Below, piece after piece: positions 52,703 through 61,868 of a stretch of 63,571 nucleotides of DNA (positions are counted from its first letter, which is position 1; every line of letters begins with the position of its first letter). The notes under the pieces are model-generated. The model worked only from the letters and a program-made list of their open reading frames with translations. It had not been told where the DNA came from and did not search any database. The DNA is from Roseovarius carneus (lineage in GTDB: Bacteria > Pseudomonadota > Alphaproteobacteria > Rhodobacterales > Rhodobacteraceae), in assembly GCF_020141465.1 (NCBI RefSeq), contig NZ_JAHSPD010000002.1:1-63571 (forward strand), read 5' to 3'. Made by a program: the position numbers and the translations under genes.

Positions 52703-52729
52703 GGGCTGGCGCCGCCATGGTGCCAGCCC
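52703..52729 (+). terminator. hairpin after the DctP-type gene
   Basis: GGGCTGGCGCC and GGTGCCAGCCC form an 11-bp stem with one G-U pair around GCCAT, eight bases after the stop. No T-run follows. It probably stabilises binding-protein mRNA or partly terminates before the permease genes. Confidence 0.6.
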
Positions 52730-52802
52730 GTTCATAATTGCTCCACAGCATGACCTTCAGATACCGGACCGCATGATGCGCGCATCCGAACGGGAGAACT
52801 CT

Positions 52803-53318
52803 ATGTCGAGGATATACAACGGCTTTGACAAAAACGGTGAGCGTTGGCTCCTGCTTGTCTTCTACGTGATGTTGGTCGGTACGATGTTTATCGAGGTCGT
52901 GCGCCGCGAGGTCTTCTCCTATTCATCAATATGGGGCGAAGAGATCGTGCGCTATTCCTTCATCTATCTCGCTTGGATTGGCGCCGCCTCGGCGGTCAAA
53001 CAGCGCGGGCACATCCGGATCGACGTGATCATGAATTACGTGCCGCGAACCATGAAAACCCTGCTCTATATTTTGGGCGATGTGGTGATGTTCGTGGTCG
53101 CCATCATTGCCCTCTACTGGTCGTGGGAGGCGGTTCATGTCTCGTGGAAATTCGGGTCGGTGACCCATGGTTTGCGCGTGCCGCAATACCTGTTTCTCTT
53201 TGCTGTGCCTTTCGGCTTCGCGCTGGTCATGTTTCGGCTGATCCAGTCTTTCCTTCGGGACCTATCAGATCTTCGAAACGGACGTGACGTTTACGAAGGC
53301 GACACGCTGTTCGATTGA
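52803..53318 (+). CDS. TRAP small permease subunit (DctQ type)
   Basis: This 171-residue protein has four membrane segments (WLLLVFYVMLVGTMFIEVV; the second is in FIYLAWIGAASAVK; ILGDVVMFVVAIIALYWSW; YLFLFAVPFGFALVMFRLI) and the DctQ hallmark SIWGEEIVRYSFIYLAW with QRGHIRIDV. ATG at 52803 has GGGAG seven bases upstream; a longer frame from 52701 starts inside the hairpin. It lies 11 bp before the large permease gene. Confidence 0.92.
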   Translation: MSRIYNGFDKNGERWLLLVFYVMLVGTMFIEVVRREVFSYSSIWGEEIVRYSFIYLAWIGAASAVKQRGHIRIDVIMNYVPRTMKTLLYILGDVVMFVVAIIALYWSWEAVHVSWKFGSVTHGLRVPQYLFLFAVPFGFALVMFRLIQSFLRDLSDLRNGRDVYEGDTLFD

Positions 53319-53329
53319 GAGGCTGACAC

Positions 53330-54661
53330 ATGCTTTGGCAAAATCTTCAGAACCAACCGGTCATTCTGGGCTGGGATTTCTATATCCCTATGATCGTTTT
53401 CGTCGGGCTGATCGCACTGGCCGTACCGGTCTGGGCTGCCATCGGCGGCGCCGCGATCCTGATGCTCATGATCTCGGGCGCGCTGCCGCTCAGCCTTGTC
53501 GGCGAGAGCCTGTTTCACGGTATCGACCATTTCGCCCTGACCGCTGTGCCGCTGTTCATCCTGACTGGCGATGTGCTGGTCCGGACTGGATTATCGAAAA
53601 AGTTCCTCGACGTGGCAGAAGCGATAACCTGCTGGGCAAAAGGTGGCTTTGGCTCGGCTACGGTGCTCGTCTGCGGCATGTTTGCGGCCATCTCCGGCTC
53701 TGACGCTGCGGGCGCTGCTGCGGTGGGCCGCATGACGATCCACCGGCTGGTCGAGAGCGGCTATCCGCGCCCCTATGCCTGTGCGCTCGTGGCGGCAGGT
53801 GCCTGTACTGGAATCCTGATCCCGCCCTCCATCGCCTATATCATCATCGGTCTGGTGCTGGGGGTGAACGTCTCAATCCTGTTCCTCGCCGCAGTTGTTC
53901 CCGGCCTGCTGGTTCTGCTGGCGATCCTGATCACCAACACGCTGGTCAACCGCCGCCATGCCTATGAGGGCGGCGGGTTGCTGACGGTGGGTGAATGGGG
54001 CGCAAACCTCTGGCGGGCGATAAAATCCGGCTGGTACGCATTCCTTGTGCCCGGCATCATTTTCTACGGCATCTTCTCGGGCCGCCTGACCCCGACCGAG
54101 GCGGGTGCCGTGGCCGTGGTTGTCACAATCACCATCGGCTTCATCATCGGCACGCTGCGCTTCTCCGACTTTCCGGCGATGCTGGTCAGTTCGGCAAAGG
54201 TGAACGGGGTGATCTTGCCGATCATCGCCTTCTCGCTGCCGCTGGCACAGGCGCTGGCCCTGCTGGGTGTCCCGCAAGGCTTTGTGGCGGCGGCAACAAG
54301 TGTCAGTAATGAGCCTTGGATCTTGATCCTGATGATGATCCTGATCCTGATCGCCGCAGGCTGCGTGATGGAAACCACTCCCAACATCGTGATCCTCGGA
54401 CCGATCCTGTTCCCCCTCGCACAAAGCATCGACATGAACGAGATCCAGTTCTGCATCATGATGATCACAGCACTCGGTGTGGGCTTCATCACACCGCCGC
54501 TGGGACTAAACCTCTTTGTGGTGTCGGGGATAACGGGGGAATCGATCCTCAAGATCGCGGTACAGGCCGTGCCCTTCGTGGGCTTCATGCTGATCGTGAC
54601 CCTGATGATCGCCTACATCCCCACGATATCCACAATCCTTCTTCCAGATATTTACCGATAG
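53330..54661 (+). CDS. TRAP large permease subunit (DctM type)
   Basis: This 443-residue permease has about twelve membrane segments and conserved DctM blocks: FALTAVPLFILTGDVLVRTG, AAISGSDAAGAAAVGRMTIH and GACTGILIPPSIAYIIIG in the first half, then ETTPNIVILGPILFPLAQ and GVGFITPPLGLNLFVVSG in the second. It couples sodium entry to uptake of the substrate delivered by the DctP-type protein. The next gene, hpsN, begins 13 bp after its stop, so transport and catabolism share one transcript. Confidence 0.93.
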   Translation: MLWQNLQNQPVILGWDFYIPMIVFVGLIALAVPVWAAIGGAAILMLMISGALPLSLVGESLFHGIDHFALTAVPLFILTGDVLVRTGLSKKFLDVAEAITCWAKGGFGSATVLVCGMFAAISGSDAAGAAAVGRMTIHRLVESGYPRPYACALVAAGACTGILIPPSIAYIIIGLVLGVNVSILFLAAVVPGLLVLLAILITNTLVNRRHAYEGGGLLTVGEWGANLWRAIKSGWYAFLVPGIIFYGIFSGRLTPTEAGAVAVVVTITIGFIIGTLRFSDFPAMLVSSAKVNGVILPIIAFSLPLAQALALLGVPQGFVAAATSVSNEPWILILMMILILIAAGCVMETTPNIVILGPILFPLAQSIDMNEIQFCIMMITALGVGFITPPLGLNLFVVSGITGESILKIAVQAVPFVGFMLIVTLMIAYIPTISTILLPDIYR

Positions 54662-54674
54662 GATCCGTAATCCC

Positions 54675-55982
54675 ATGACCAGAGAATACCTCAAGAAAGC
54701 AACCCTGACCCCGAGCAGCGGCGCATCCGACGTGCACGACCTTGTGCAGGGCATCCTGAACAACATCGAAGCAGGCGGCGACGCATCGGCCCTTGAGTAT
54801 GCGGCCAAGTTCGACAAATACGAGGGCAGCATCATCCTGTCGGAGGCCGAGATCGAGGCTGCGGCCGCCCTTGTACCCGAGAAGATCAAGGCGGATATCC
54901 GGTTCAGCCATGCAAACGTCAAACGGTTTGCCGAAGCCCAAAAAGCGACGCTGACGAATATCGAGGTCGAGGTTGTGCCGGGGATGATCGCGGGCCAGAA
55001 GGTCATGCCGGTCGATGCGGCGGGCTGCTATGTTCCGGGTGGGCGCTATTCGCACATCGCCTCCGCAATCATGACGGTCACCACGGCAAAGGTTGCGGGC
55101 TGCAAGCATATCGTCGCCTGTTCACCGCCGCGCCCAGGCGTGGGTGTGGCACCCGCGATCATCTATGCTGCGCATATCTGTGGCGCGGACAAGATCATGG
55201 CGATGGGCGGCGTGCAGGGCGTCGCGGCGATGACCTTTGGTCTGTTCGGACTGCCGCCCGCAAACATTCTGGTCGGTCCCGGCAACCAGTTCGTGGCCGA
55301 GGCGAAGCGGATCCTGTTTGGCCGCGTGGGCATCGACATGATCGCAGGCCCAACCGACAGTTTGATCCTCGCGGACAAGGACGCGGACCCGATGGTTGTT
55401 GCCGTTGATCTCGTGGGACAGGCCGAGCACGGTTATAACTCTCCCGTCTGGCTGGTCACAGACAGCCGCAGCATTGCCGAAGAGGTCATGCGCATTGTAC
55501 CGACCCTGATCAATGATCTGCCGGACGTGAACCGCGAGAATGCAACCGCCGCATGGCGCGACTATGCCGAGGTGATCCTGTGCGCTGACCGCGAGGAAAT
55601 GGCCGCAACATCCGATGAATATGCGCCCGAACACCTGACCGTTCAGGCAGCCGATTTGGATTGGTGGCTGGACCGTCTAAGTTGTTATGGTTCGTTGTTT
55701 CTGGGCGAGGAAACAACCGTGGCCTTTGGCGACAAGGCATCAGGCACCAACCACGTGCTGCCCACCAGCCGTGCGGCGACCTATACCGGGGGCCTGTCAG
55801 TGCATAAATACATGAAGATCGTCACGTGGCAGCGCTCCACCCGTGACGGCGCTAAAAAGATCGCCGAGGCGACAGCCCGCATCGCCCGTCTTGAGGGTAT
55901 GGAAGGGCACGCCCGCACGGCGGACATCCGGCTGGCCAAGTTCTTCCCCGGCCAAAATTTTGACCTGACGGCGGAAGAATAG
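54675..55982 (+). CDS. hpsN: sulfopropanediol 3-dehydrogenase HpsN
   Basis: HpsN oxidises (R)-DHPS in two NAD-linked steps to (R)-sulfolactate. The 435-residue protein is a histidinol-dehydrogenase homologue (PVDAAGCYVPGGRYSHIASAIM, split by topology; MGGVQGVAAMTFG; AGPTDSLILADKDADP; GTNHVLPTSRAATY), with the zinc-site residues of the HisD fold in place. The call as HpsN and not HisD rests on the adjoining hpsO, hpsP and suyAB genes and the TRAP transporter. It has no other histidine biosynthesis neighbour. Cytoplasmic enzyme. Confidence 0.93.
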   Translation: MTREYLKKATLTPSSGASDVHDLVQGILNNIEAGGDASALEYAAKFDKYEGSIILSEAEIEAAAALVPEKIKADIRFSHANVKRFAEAQKATLTNIEVEVVPGMIAGQKVMPVDAAGCYVPGGRYSHIASAIMTVTTAKVAGCKHIVACSPPRPGVGVAPAIIYAAHICGADKIMAMGGVQGVAAMTFGLFGLPPANILVGPGNQFVAEAKRILFGRVGIDMIAGPTDSLILADKDADPMVVAVDLVGQAEHGYNSPVWLVTDSRSIAEEVMRIVPTLINDLPDVNRENATAAWRDYAEVILCADREEMAATSDEYAPEHLTVQAADLDWWLDRLSCYGSLFLGEETTVAFGDKASGTNHVLPTSRAATYTGGLSVHKYMKIVTWQRSTRDGAKKIAEATARIARLEGMEGHARTADIRLAKFFPGQNFDLTAEE

Positions 55983-55985
55983 GCC

Positions 55986-56744
55986 ATGGATGCGCGCGAT
56001 CATCCTGACCTGACCGGCCATGTTGCCTGTGTCACCGGGGCCAGTTCCGGCCTTGGTCGGCGCGCGGCACTTGTGCTGTCGCAGGCAGGGGCCAAGGTGA
56101 TTGCAGTCGCGCGCCGTGCCGAAGCGCTGGAGACGCTGCAAGCGGAAGCCCCCGGCGATGTTTTCGCCTTACCCTATGATCTGAGTGACCGCGCGGGACT
56201 TGCAGATCTGGCCACCCGCACCGCTGCTCCCTTTGGGGCGCCCGATATCGTGGTGCATGCCGCAGGCATCAACACCCGCGAGACGGCAGACACCGTGACC
56301 CCTGAAGGGTGGGACATTACCCTCAACCTGAACCTTGCCGTGCCGTTCTTTTTGTCCCAGCATCTCGTGCCGGGCATGCGGGCGAAAGGCTGGGGGCGGA
56401 TCGTCAATTTTGCCTCGCTCCAGTCGCACCGCGCTTTTCCGGGCGGCCTCAGCTATGGCGCGTCGAAGGGTGGGATTTCCCAGCTGACCCGTGCCATGGC
56501 CGAGGCGTGGTCATCGGATGGGATCACTGTAAATGCCATCGGTCCGGGATTTTTCCGCACCGAGTTGACAGCCGCCGTGTTCAATGACCCCGAGCGGGCC
56601 GCCCGCAATGCCGCGCAAACCTGTATCGGGCGCAACGGCGAGCCGGAGGACATTGACGGACCTTTGCTGTTTCTGTGCTCGGACGCTTGCGCCTATGTCA
56701 CGGGGCAGGTTCTGATGGTTGACGGAGGGTTCACCGCGAAATGA
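55986..56744 (+). CDS. hpsO: DHPS 2-dehydrogenase HpsO (SDR)
   Basis: This 252-residue short-chain dehydrogenase has a cofactor loop TGASSGLGRR at about residues 17-26, NNAG-equivalent VHAAGIN, catalytic Ser in NFASLQS and YGASKGG with catalytic Tyr and Lys. The family C-terminus ACAYVTGQVLMVDGGFT is present. With HpsP it is thought to interconvert DHPS enantiomers through the 2-ketone, so that HpsN receives the (R)-form. It lies three bases after hpsN and overlaps hpsP by four bases. It is intact, unlike the SDR relic at 10430. Confidence 0.9.
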   Translation: MDARDHPDLTGHVACVTGASSGLGRRAALVLSQAGAKVIAVARRAEALETLQAEAPGDVFALPYDLSDRAGLADLATRTAAPFGAPDIVVHAAGINTRETADTVTPEGWDITLNLNLAVPFFLSQHLVPGMRAKGWGRIVNFASLQSHRAFPGGLSYGASKGGISQLTRAMAEAWSSDGITVNAIGPGFFRTELTAAVFNDPERAARNAAQTCIGRNGEPEDIDGPLLFLCSDACAYVTGQVLMVDGGFTAK

Positions 56745-57727
56745 AAGCGCTTGTGTATACCGGCATCGAGACGCTGGAGTTGCGTGATGTTCCGGACCCC
56801 GTTCTGGCCGATGATCACCATCTGATCCGCATCGACAGTGTCGGCATTTGCGGCTCTGACATGCATGCCTATCTGGGTCACGATGACCGGCGGCCTGCAC
56901 CGCTGATTTTGGGTCATGAAGCCGCAGGGACCGTGCAAGGCGGGCCGCTGGATGGCGCCCGCGTCACGATAAATCCGCTGGTGACATGCGGCACGTGCTC
57001 GGCCTGTGTGGCGGGCCGTGACAATCTGTGCAGCACGCGCCAGATCATCTCCATGATGCCGCGCGAGGGGGCTTTTGCGCAATTTGTCGCCATGCCGGAA
57101 CGTAATCTGGTGCGCGTGCCGGATGCGGTCTCGTTGGAGAAAGCCTCGCTGGCAGAACCGGTCGCTGTGGGCTGGCACGCCATTCGTCTGGGGCTGGAGA
57201 ATTTGGGCGGTGACCGCGCGAACAGCGCCTTGGTCATCGGCGGCGGTGCAATTGGCGTGGCCAGCGCCATCAGCCTGATCGCGCAAGGTGTTAGGGATGT
57301 GACTCTGGTCGAGCCTAACGCGCTGCGCCGCGATCATCTGGACCTTGGCGCGCATGTGCGCGTTCTGGCCCCTGAGCAGATCGATGGGATGCTCTTCGAC
57401 ATTACCGTGGATTGTGTGGGCTATGATGCCACCCGCGCCACGGCCTGTGCCGCCACGCGTCCGGGCGGTGTGATCTTGCATGTGGGCTTGGGCGGAGGCA
57501 CCGCTGGCCTCGATATCCGCCGTTTGACCCTGCAAGAGATCAGCTTCATCGGCACGTATACCTATACCGCGCAGGATTTCCGCGACACCTGCGCCGCAAT
57601 GTTCGACGGGCGGCTTGGGCCGCTTGACTGGACAGAAACACGCCCGCTCAAGGGGGGTGCCAGGGCGTTTTCAGACCTCCGCAAAGGTGTGATCGCAGCA
57701 CCGAAAATAATTCTCAAACCTGCATAA
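56741..57727 (+). CDS. hpsP: DHPS 2-dehydrogenase HpsP (zinc MDR)
   Basis: This 328-residue medium-chain zinc dehydrogenase has the catalytic-zinc cysteine in GICGSDMH, GHEAAG, and four structural-zinc cysteines in CGTCSACVAGRDNLC. The cofactor loop follows (VIGGGAIGVASAISL). Partner of HpsO for racemising DHPS. The stereochemical split between HpsO and HpsP cannot be read from sequence. The start overlaps the hpsO stop, and suyA follows after 12 bp. Confidence 0.9.
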   Translation: MKALVYTGIETLELRDVPDPVLADDHHLIRIDSVGICGSDMHAYLGHDDRRPAPLILGHEAAGTVQGGPLDGARVTINPLVTCGTCSACVAGRDNLCSTRQIISMMPREGAFAQFVAMPERNLVRVPDAVSLEKASLAEPVAVGWHAIRLGLENLGGDRANSALVIGGGAIGVASAISLIAQGVRDVTLVEPNALRRDHLDLGAHVRVLAPEQIDGMLFDITVDCVGYDATRATACAATRPGGVILHVGLGGGTAGLDIRRLTLQEISFIGTYTYTAQDFRDTCAAMFDGRLGPLDWTETRPLKGGARAFSDLRKGVIAAPKIILKPA

Positions 57728-57739
57728 AAGGACAAAACT

Positions 57740-58051
57740 ATGGCTGATACAAAACCAATCCCGAACGAGATTCCGCACCTGCTGGTCCATGAAGAGGCCG
57801 ACAATGTTGGCGTCGTCGTGGTCGAGGGTCTGGTGGCTGGCACCGATATGTTGTGCTGCATCACGCACGACAACTCAACCTTCCGGCTGACAGCCAAGCA
57901 TGATGTGCCGATTGGCCACAAAATCGCGCTCAAAGACCTCAAGTCCGGTGATACCGCCACCAAATACGGCGAAGACATCGGCAAGATCACGGCTGATATC
58001 GGTCAGGGCGAGCATGTCCACACTCAAAACTGCAAAACGAAGCGCTGGTAA
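57740..58051 (+). CDS. suyA: (2R)-sulfolactate sulfo-lyase, small subunit SuyA
   Basis: SuyA, 103 residues, is the small subunit of the enzyme that splits sulfolactate into pyruvate and sulfite. It is a SAF-domain protein related to the N-terminal part of altronate dehydratase (LLVHEEADNVGVVVV; RLTAKHDVPIGHKIAL; GEHVHTQNCKTKRW, where the HxH segment probably binds metal). AAGGAC lies before the ATG. SuyB follows immediately. Confidence 0.94.
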   Translation: MADTKPIPNEIPHLLVHEEADNVGVVVVEGLVAGTDMLCCITHDNSTFRLTAKHDVPIGHKIALKDLKSGDTATKYGEDIGKITADIGQGEHVHTQNCKTKRW

Positions 58052-58063
58052 GGAATCCTGAAC

Positions 58064-59245
58064 ATGACATCCAAATATTCAAACACCACCGTCCAAGGGT
58101 ATCGCCGTGAAAACGGCCGGGTGGGCGTGCGCAATCACGTCATCATCCTGCCTGTGGATGACATCTCCAACGCGGCCTGCGAAGCGGTTGCCAACAACGT
58201 CAAAGGGACCATGGCGATCCCGCATGCGTATGGGCGTCTGCAATTCGGCGAAGATCTCGACACCCACTTTCGCACCATCATCGGCACCGGCGCCAATGCC
58301 AATGTCGCCGCTGTTGTCGTGATCGGGATCGAGCCGGGCTGGACCAAGAAAATCGCCGACGGCATCCGTCTGACGGGCAAGCCTGTTGCCGAATTCTCCA
58401 TTGAGCAAAAGGGCGATTTCGAGACAATCCGTGCCGCTTCTTGGGCTGCCAAGGATTTCGTCCACCACGCGACCGAGATCCAGCGCGAGGAATGCTCGAT
58501 CAACGAGCTGTGGATCTCCACTAAATGCGGTGAGAGCGACACGACCACAGGTCTGGGCTCCTGCCCGACCGTTGGGAACATGTACGACAAACTGCTGCCA
58601 GAAGGCATCACCGGGTTCTTTGGTGAGACCTCCGAGATCACTGGCGCAGAGCATATCTGCAAAGAGCGTGCAGCGACCCCGGAAGTGGGCGAGCGGTGGT
58701 ACAAAATGTGGAAGGCCTATCAGGACGATGTGATCTTCGCGCATCAGACCGATGACCTGAGCGACAGCCAGCCCACCAAAGGCAACATCGAAGGCGGCCT
58801 GACCACAATTGAGGAAAAAGCCCTTGGGAACCTCGAAAAAATTGGTCGTACCTCGACTTATATCGACATTCTTGAGCCCGCCGAAGCACCGGCTAAGGGC
58901 AATGGTCTGTACTTCATGGACTCCTCCTCTGCGGCTGCGGAATGCGTGACCTTGATGGCTGCCGGTGGCGCCGTGCTGCACACTTTCCCGACTGGGCAGG
59001 GCAATGTGGTCGGTAACCCGATTGTGCCAGTGATCAAGATCACGGCAAACCCGCGCACCGTGCGTACCATGGCCGAGCATGTGGATCTGGATGTCTCTGG
59101 CATCCTGCGCCGCGAGCAAACCATCGACGAGGCAGGCGACGCGCTGATCGAGATGATCCGCCGCACTGCCAATGGCCGCAACACAGCCGCCGAAGCACTG
59201 GGTCACCGGGAATTCTCGATGACCAAACTGTATCGCAGCGCCTGA
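58064..59245 (+). CDS. suyB: (2R)-sulfolactate sulfo-lyase, large subunit SuyB
   Basis: SuyB, 393 residues, carries the catalytic core, homologous to the C-terminal part of altronate and galactarate dehydratases: [57 protein letters not shown] and [19 protein letters not shown]. Conserved cysteines in KCGESD and SCPT suit an iron site. It forms a complex with SuyA and carries out the desulfonation that makes DHPS usable as a carbon source. A hairpin follows its stop. Confidence 0.95.
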   Translation: MTSKYSNTTVQGYRRENGRVGVRNHVIILPVDDISNAACEAVANNVKGTMAIPHAYGRLQFGEDLDTHFRTIIGTGANANVAAVVVIGIEPGWTKKIADGIRLTGKPVAEFSIEQKGDFETIRAASWAAKDFVHHATEIQREECSINELWISTKCGESDTTTGLGSCPTVGNMYDKLLPEGITGFFGETSEITGAEHICKERAATPEVGERWYKMWKAYQDDVIFAHQTDDLSDSQPTKGNIEGGLTTIEEKALGNLEKIGRTSTYIDILEPAEAPAKGNGLYFMDSSSAAAECVTLMAAGGAVLHTFPTGQGNVVGNPIVPVIKITANPRTVRTMAEHVDLDVSGILRREQTIDEAGDALIEMIRRTANGRNTAAEALGHREFSMTKLYRSA

Positions 59246-59255
59246 TACAAACTTG

Positions 59256-59279
59256 GGCGGCTCCGCAATCGGGGCCGCC
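59256..59279 (+). terminator. hairpin between suyB and comC
   Basis: GGCGGCTCC and GGGGCCGCC form a 9-bp stem with one G-U pair around GCAATC, 10 bp after the suyB stop. Only a short T-run (CTTTTC) follows at some distance, so it may be a partial terminator that lowers comC, suyZ and downstream expression. Confidence 0.6.
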
Positions 59280-59308
59280 TGCACGCTACTTTTCATGAAA
59301 GTTTTCAG

Positions 59309-60316
59309 GTGACTGACCGAACCAATATTTCGCTCGCAGATGCGAGACAGCTGGTGCAATCCGCCTTGATCGCGGTGGGCGTGCCTCGGGATGTGTCCGC
59401 ATCGGTGGCAACAGCCATTGTCGCGGCGGAGGCGGAAGGTCAGGTTGGTCACGGCTTCTCGCGTCTGGGTGATTACGCGGCCCAGTTCGCCTCGGGCAAA
59501 ATCAACCGTAGCGCCCTGATCACGACGCATTCTCGTGGGCCTGCCTCGCTTTTGATCAATGCGGATCAGGGCTTTGCCTTTCCCGCGCTGGATAAGGCTC
59601 TCGCCGCGGGCCTGCCGCTTTCCCAAGAGATGGGCATTGCCATCATGGCCATCGCCAATTCGCATCACTGCGGGGCCTTGTCCGTTCAGGTCGAGAAGAT
59701 CGCCAATGCCGGTCTGATCGGCATCATGGTCGCCAATGCCCCCAAGGCGATTGCCCCTTGGGGCGGCAAGGCACCGCTATTTGGCACCAATCCGATTGCC
59801 TTTGCCACGCCGCAGGCCAATGGCGCGCCTTTGGTGATTGATCTGTCGCTGTCAAAAGTCGCGCGCGGCAAAGTGATGAACGCGCACAAGTCTAACCAAC
59901 AGATCCCGCTTGGTTGGGCGCTGGATGCCCAAGGGAACCCGACGACCGATCCAGCCGAAGCGCTTGCCGGAACGATGCAGCCGATTGGCGAGGCGAAAGG
60001 CACCGCACTTGCCCTCATGGTCGAGATCCTTGCCGCCGCCTTTACCGGCAGCGCCATGAGCCATGAGGCGGGCACGTTTTTCGATGCAGACGGGCCTGCA
60101 CCGCGTGTGGGCCAGACCCTGATCGCGATCCGTCCCGATGCCAGTTCCGACTTTCTGGCCCGTGTCAGCGCGCTTCTGGACACGATTCAGTCGATGGAGG
60201 GGGCACGCCCGCCCGGTGCGCGCAGGCGCCAAGAAATCCTGCGGAGCGAGGCCGAAGGCCTGTGCGTTCCAACGCAGTATATCGACGTCGCAAAGTCACT
60301 CGCCAATGGCGCTTAA
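59309..60316 (+). CDS. comC: sulfolactate dehydrogenase ComC (LDH2/MDH2 family)
   Basis: This 335-residue dehydrogenase of the LDH2/MDH2 fold has EAEGQVGHGFSRLGDYAAQ, the catalytic His in ANSHHCGALS, IGIMVANAPKAIAPWGGKAPLFGTNP (split by topology) and the helix AKGTALALMVEILAAAFTG. ComC oxidises (R)-sulfolactate to sulfopyruvate. The reading frame begins with GTG at 59309. No slcC-type (S)-specific dehydrogenase is in the window, so it may serve as an overflow or link to sulfopyruvate and not as half of a racemase. The context makes ComC likelier than malate dehydrogenase. Confidence 0.85.
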   Translation: MTDRTNISLADARQLVQSALIAVGVPRDVSASVATAIVAAEAEGQVGHGFSRLGDYAAQFASGKINRSALITTHSRGPASLLINADQGFAFPALDKALAAGLPLSQEMGIAIMAIANSHHCGALSVQVEKIANAGLIGIMVANAPKAIAPWGGKAPLFGTNPIAFATPQANGAPLVIDLSLSKVARGKVMNAHKSNQQIPLGWALDAQGNPTTDPAEALAGTMQPIGEAKGTALALMVEILAAAFTGSAMSHEAGTFFDADGPAPRVGQTLIAIRPDASSDFLARVSALLDTIQSMEGARPPGARRRQEILRSEAEGLCVPTQYIDVAKSLANGA

Positions 60317-60364
60317 TCCTGCGGCCAACGGCGCAACTACAAACCACTGCTCGGGGACGCAAAT

Positions 60365-61381
60365 ATGATTTTTTCCGGTTGGGTCACCCGCACCCAGGCA
60401 ATGATGCCGGGTGTGACGGTGGCGGTGATCATCGCGCTGGCAAGTAAATTCATCTCCGAGCATTATGGCGCACCCTCCATGTTGCTGGCTCTTTTGTTTG
60501 GGATCAGCCTGAATTTTCTTTCTGTGGACGAACGCTGTGGTCCGGGCGTTACAATGAGTGCGCGCACACTTTTGCGGCTGGGCGTGGCGCTTTTGGGGCT
60601 TCGGATCAGTTTTGACATGGTCGGCGCACTTGGGTGGCCTATTGTGGCGATGGTCGTGACGATGGTGCCTGTAACCATTCTATTCGGCCTGCTGGCATCG
60701 CGGTTCTTCGGCTTCCGCTACCGCTTTGCGTTTTTATCGGCGGGGGCAGTTGCCATCTGTGGTGCCTCGGCAGCCCTCGCGATTGCGGCGATCCTCCCAA
60801 AGGATGAAAAATCGGACGACAGGCTGGTATTTACCGTTGTGGGCGTCACTATTTTATCCACCGTCGCCATGATTGCCTATCCGATCCTGAGCCAGTTCCT
60901 GGGGTTCGACGATGTGACTGCGGGCATCTATCTGGGGGCGACAATCCACGATGTGGCGCAGGTGGTAGGGGCCGGTTTCTCGATATCGGAAGAGGCAGGC
61001 GAGACCGCGACGCTGGTGAAACTTCTGCGGGTGGCGATGCTGGCCCCGGTTGTGATCATTGCGTCGATCTTTCTGCGCAGCGTCACGACCTCTGATGCCT
61101 CTGGCGCCCGCCCCCCCCTGATACCCGGTTTCGTACTGGCATTCATTTTGCTGGCGGCACTGAATTCCATGGTGGCCCTGCCAGCCCCGATGCGGGCCAT
61201 CGCGGTTGACGGGTCGGGGTGGTTTCTGCTGACAGCAATCGCCGCAGTTGGTCTCAAGACACGCCCTGTCGAAATCCTGAAAGTCGGAAAGCCTGCGGCG
61301 GCCCTTTTGTTGGCCGAGACGGTCTTCTTGGCGACAATGGTTGCGCTGGCGCTCACCTATCTACCTCTTCTTCCCACCTGA
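60365..61381 (+). CDS. suyZ: sulfite exporter SuyZ (YeiH/UPF0324 family)
   Basis: This 338-residue membrane protein has about ten segments and features of the YeiH/PSE family: GAPSMLLALLFGISLNFLS near the N-terminus, LLRLGVALLGLRISF, AICGASAALAIAAILP and YLGATIHDVAQVVGAG. Members encoded with sulfolactate sulfo-lyase are proposed to export the sulfite released by SuyAB, and this is the last step of the pathway encoded here. The ATG at 60365 lies 48 bp after comC. Confidence 0.88.
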   Translation: MIFSGWVTRTQAMMPGVTVAVIIALASKFISEHYGAPSMLLALLFGISLNFLSVDERCGPGVTMSARTLLRLGVALLGLRISFDMVGALGWPIVAMVVTMVPVTILFGLLASRFFGFRYRFAFLSAGAVAICGASAALAIAAILPKDEKSDDRLVFTVVGVTILSTVAMIAYPILSQFLGFDDVTAGIYLGATIHDVAQVVGAGFSISEEAGETATLVKLLRVAMLAPVVIIASIFLRSVTTSDASGARPPLIPGFVLAFILLAALNSMVALPAPMRAIAVDGSGWFLLTAIAAVGLKTRPVEILKVGKPAAALLLAETVFLATMVALALTYLPLLPT

Positions 61382-61402
61382 CCCCGGCAAAAGGATACCT
61401 TC

Positions 61403-61810
61403 ATGCCCATGTCTATTCTAATCCCCGTTGCCATCGACCACGAGCCGATGGTGGCCGCCAAGATTGCCCGCGCCCGCGCCCTTCTGGCACCGGGCGGGCG
61501 CATCACACTGCTGACGGTGCTGGAAAAAATTCCGGGATTTGCAGCCGAGTTTGTCACGGTGAAATCCGAAAACCACCTCATGGCTCAGATCACCGAAAAA
61601 CTGGCTGCGCTGGCAGGGGACGCAACGGATATCGACGCTCTGGTCACCACGGGCAAGGCGGGTTTGCGCATTCCCGAAATTGCCCGCGAGATCAAAGCTG
61701 ATCTGATCATCGTCGGTGCCCACGATCCAAGTGCGATCGAGTATTTTTTGGGGTCAACGGCCTCGCGGGTTGTGCGACGTGCGACATGCTCGGTCTATGT
61801 TCTGCGCTAA
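61403..61810 (+). CDS. universal stress protein, ATP-binding type
   Basis: This 135-residue UspA-family protein has ILIPVAIDHEP at the N-terminus and the nucleotide-binding pattern GAHDPSAIEYFLGSTASRVVR (G-x2-x-G-x9-GS type) near the end. AAGGAT lies before the ATG. It closely follows suyZ and is probably on the same transcript. Usp genes often accompany TRAP transporter operons, where they may regulate uptake. Its role here is inferred only from position. Confidence 0.82.
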   Translation: MPMSILIPVAIDHEPMVAAKIARARALLAPGGRITLLTVLEKIPGFAAEFVTVKSENHLMAQITEKLAALAGDATDIDALVTTGKAGLRIPEIAREIKADLIIVGAHDPSAIEYFLGSTASRVVRRATCSVYVLR

Positions 61811-61868
61811 TGTGGGTTTTGGGCAAATATGTTTTCGTGCCTTTCAGAAGGTTCAAAAGGTGTAAACC

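Noticed and set aside
51666..52751. A 361-codon frame antisense to the DctP-type gene.
   Set aside because: The sense strand has a Tat signal, ribosome-binding site and family motifs, while the antisense frame has none.
58079..59668. A 529-codon open frame antisense to suyB and comC.
   Set aside because: It lies exactly opposite well-supported genes, crosses their boundary, and has a composition typical of an antisense shadow. No domain is recognisable.
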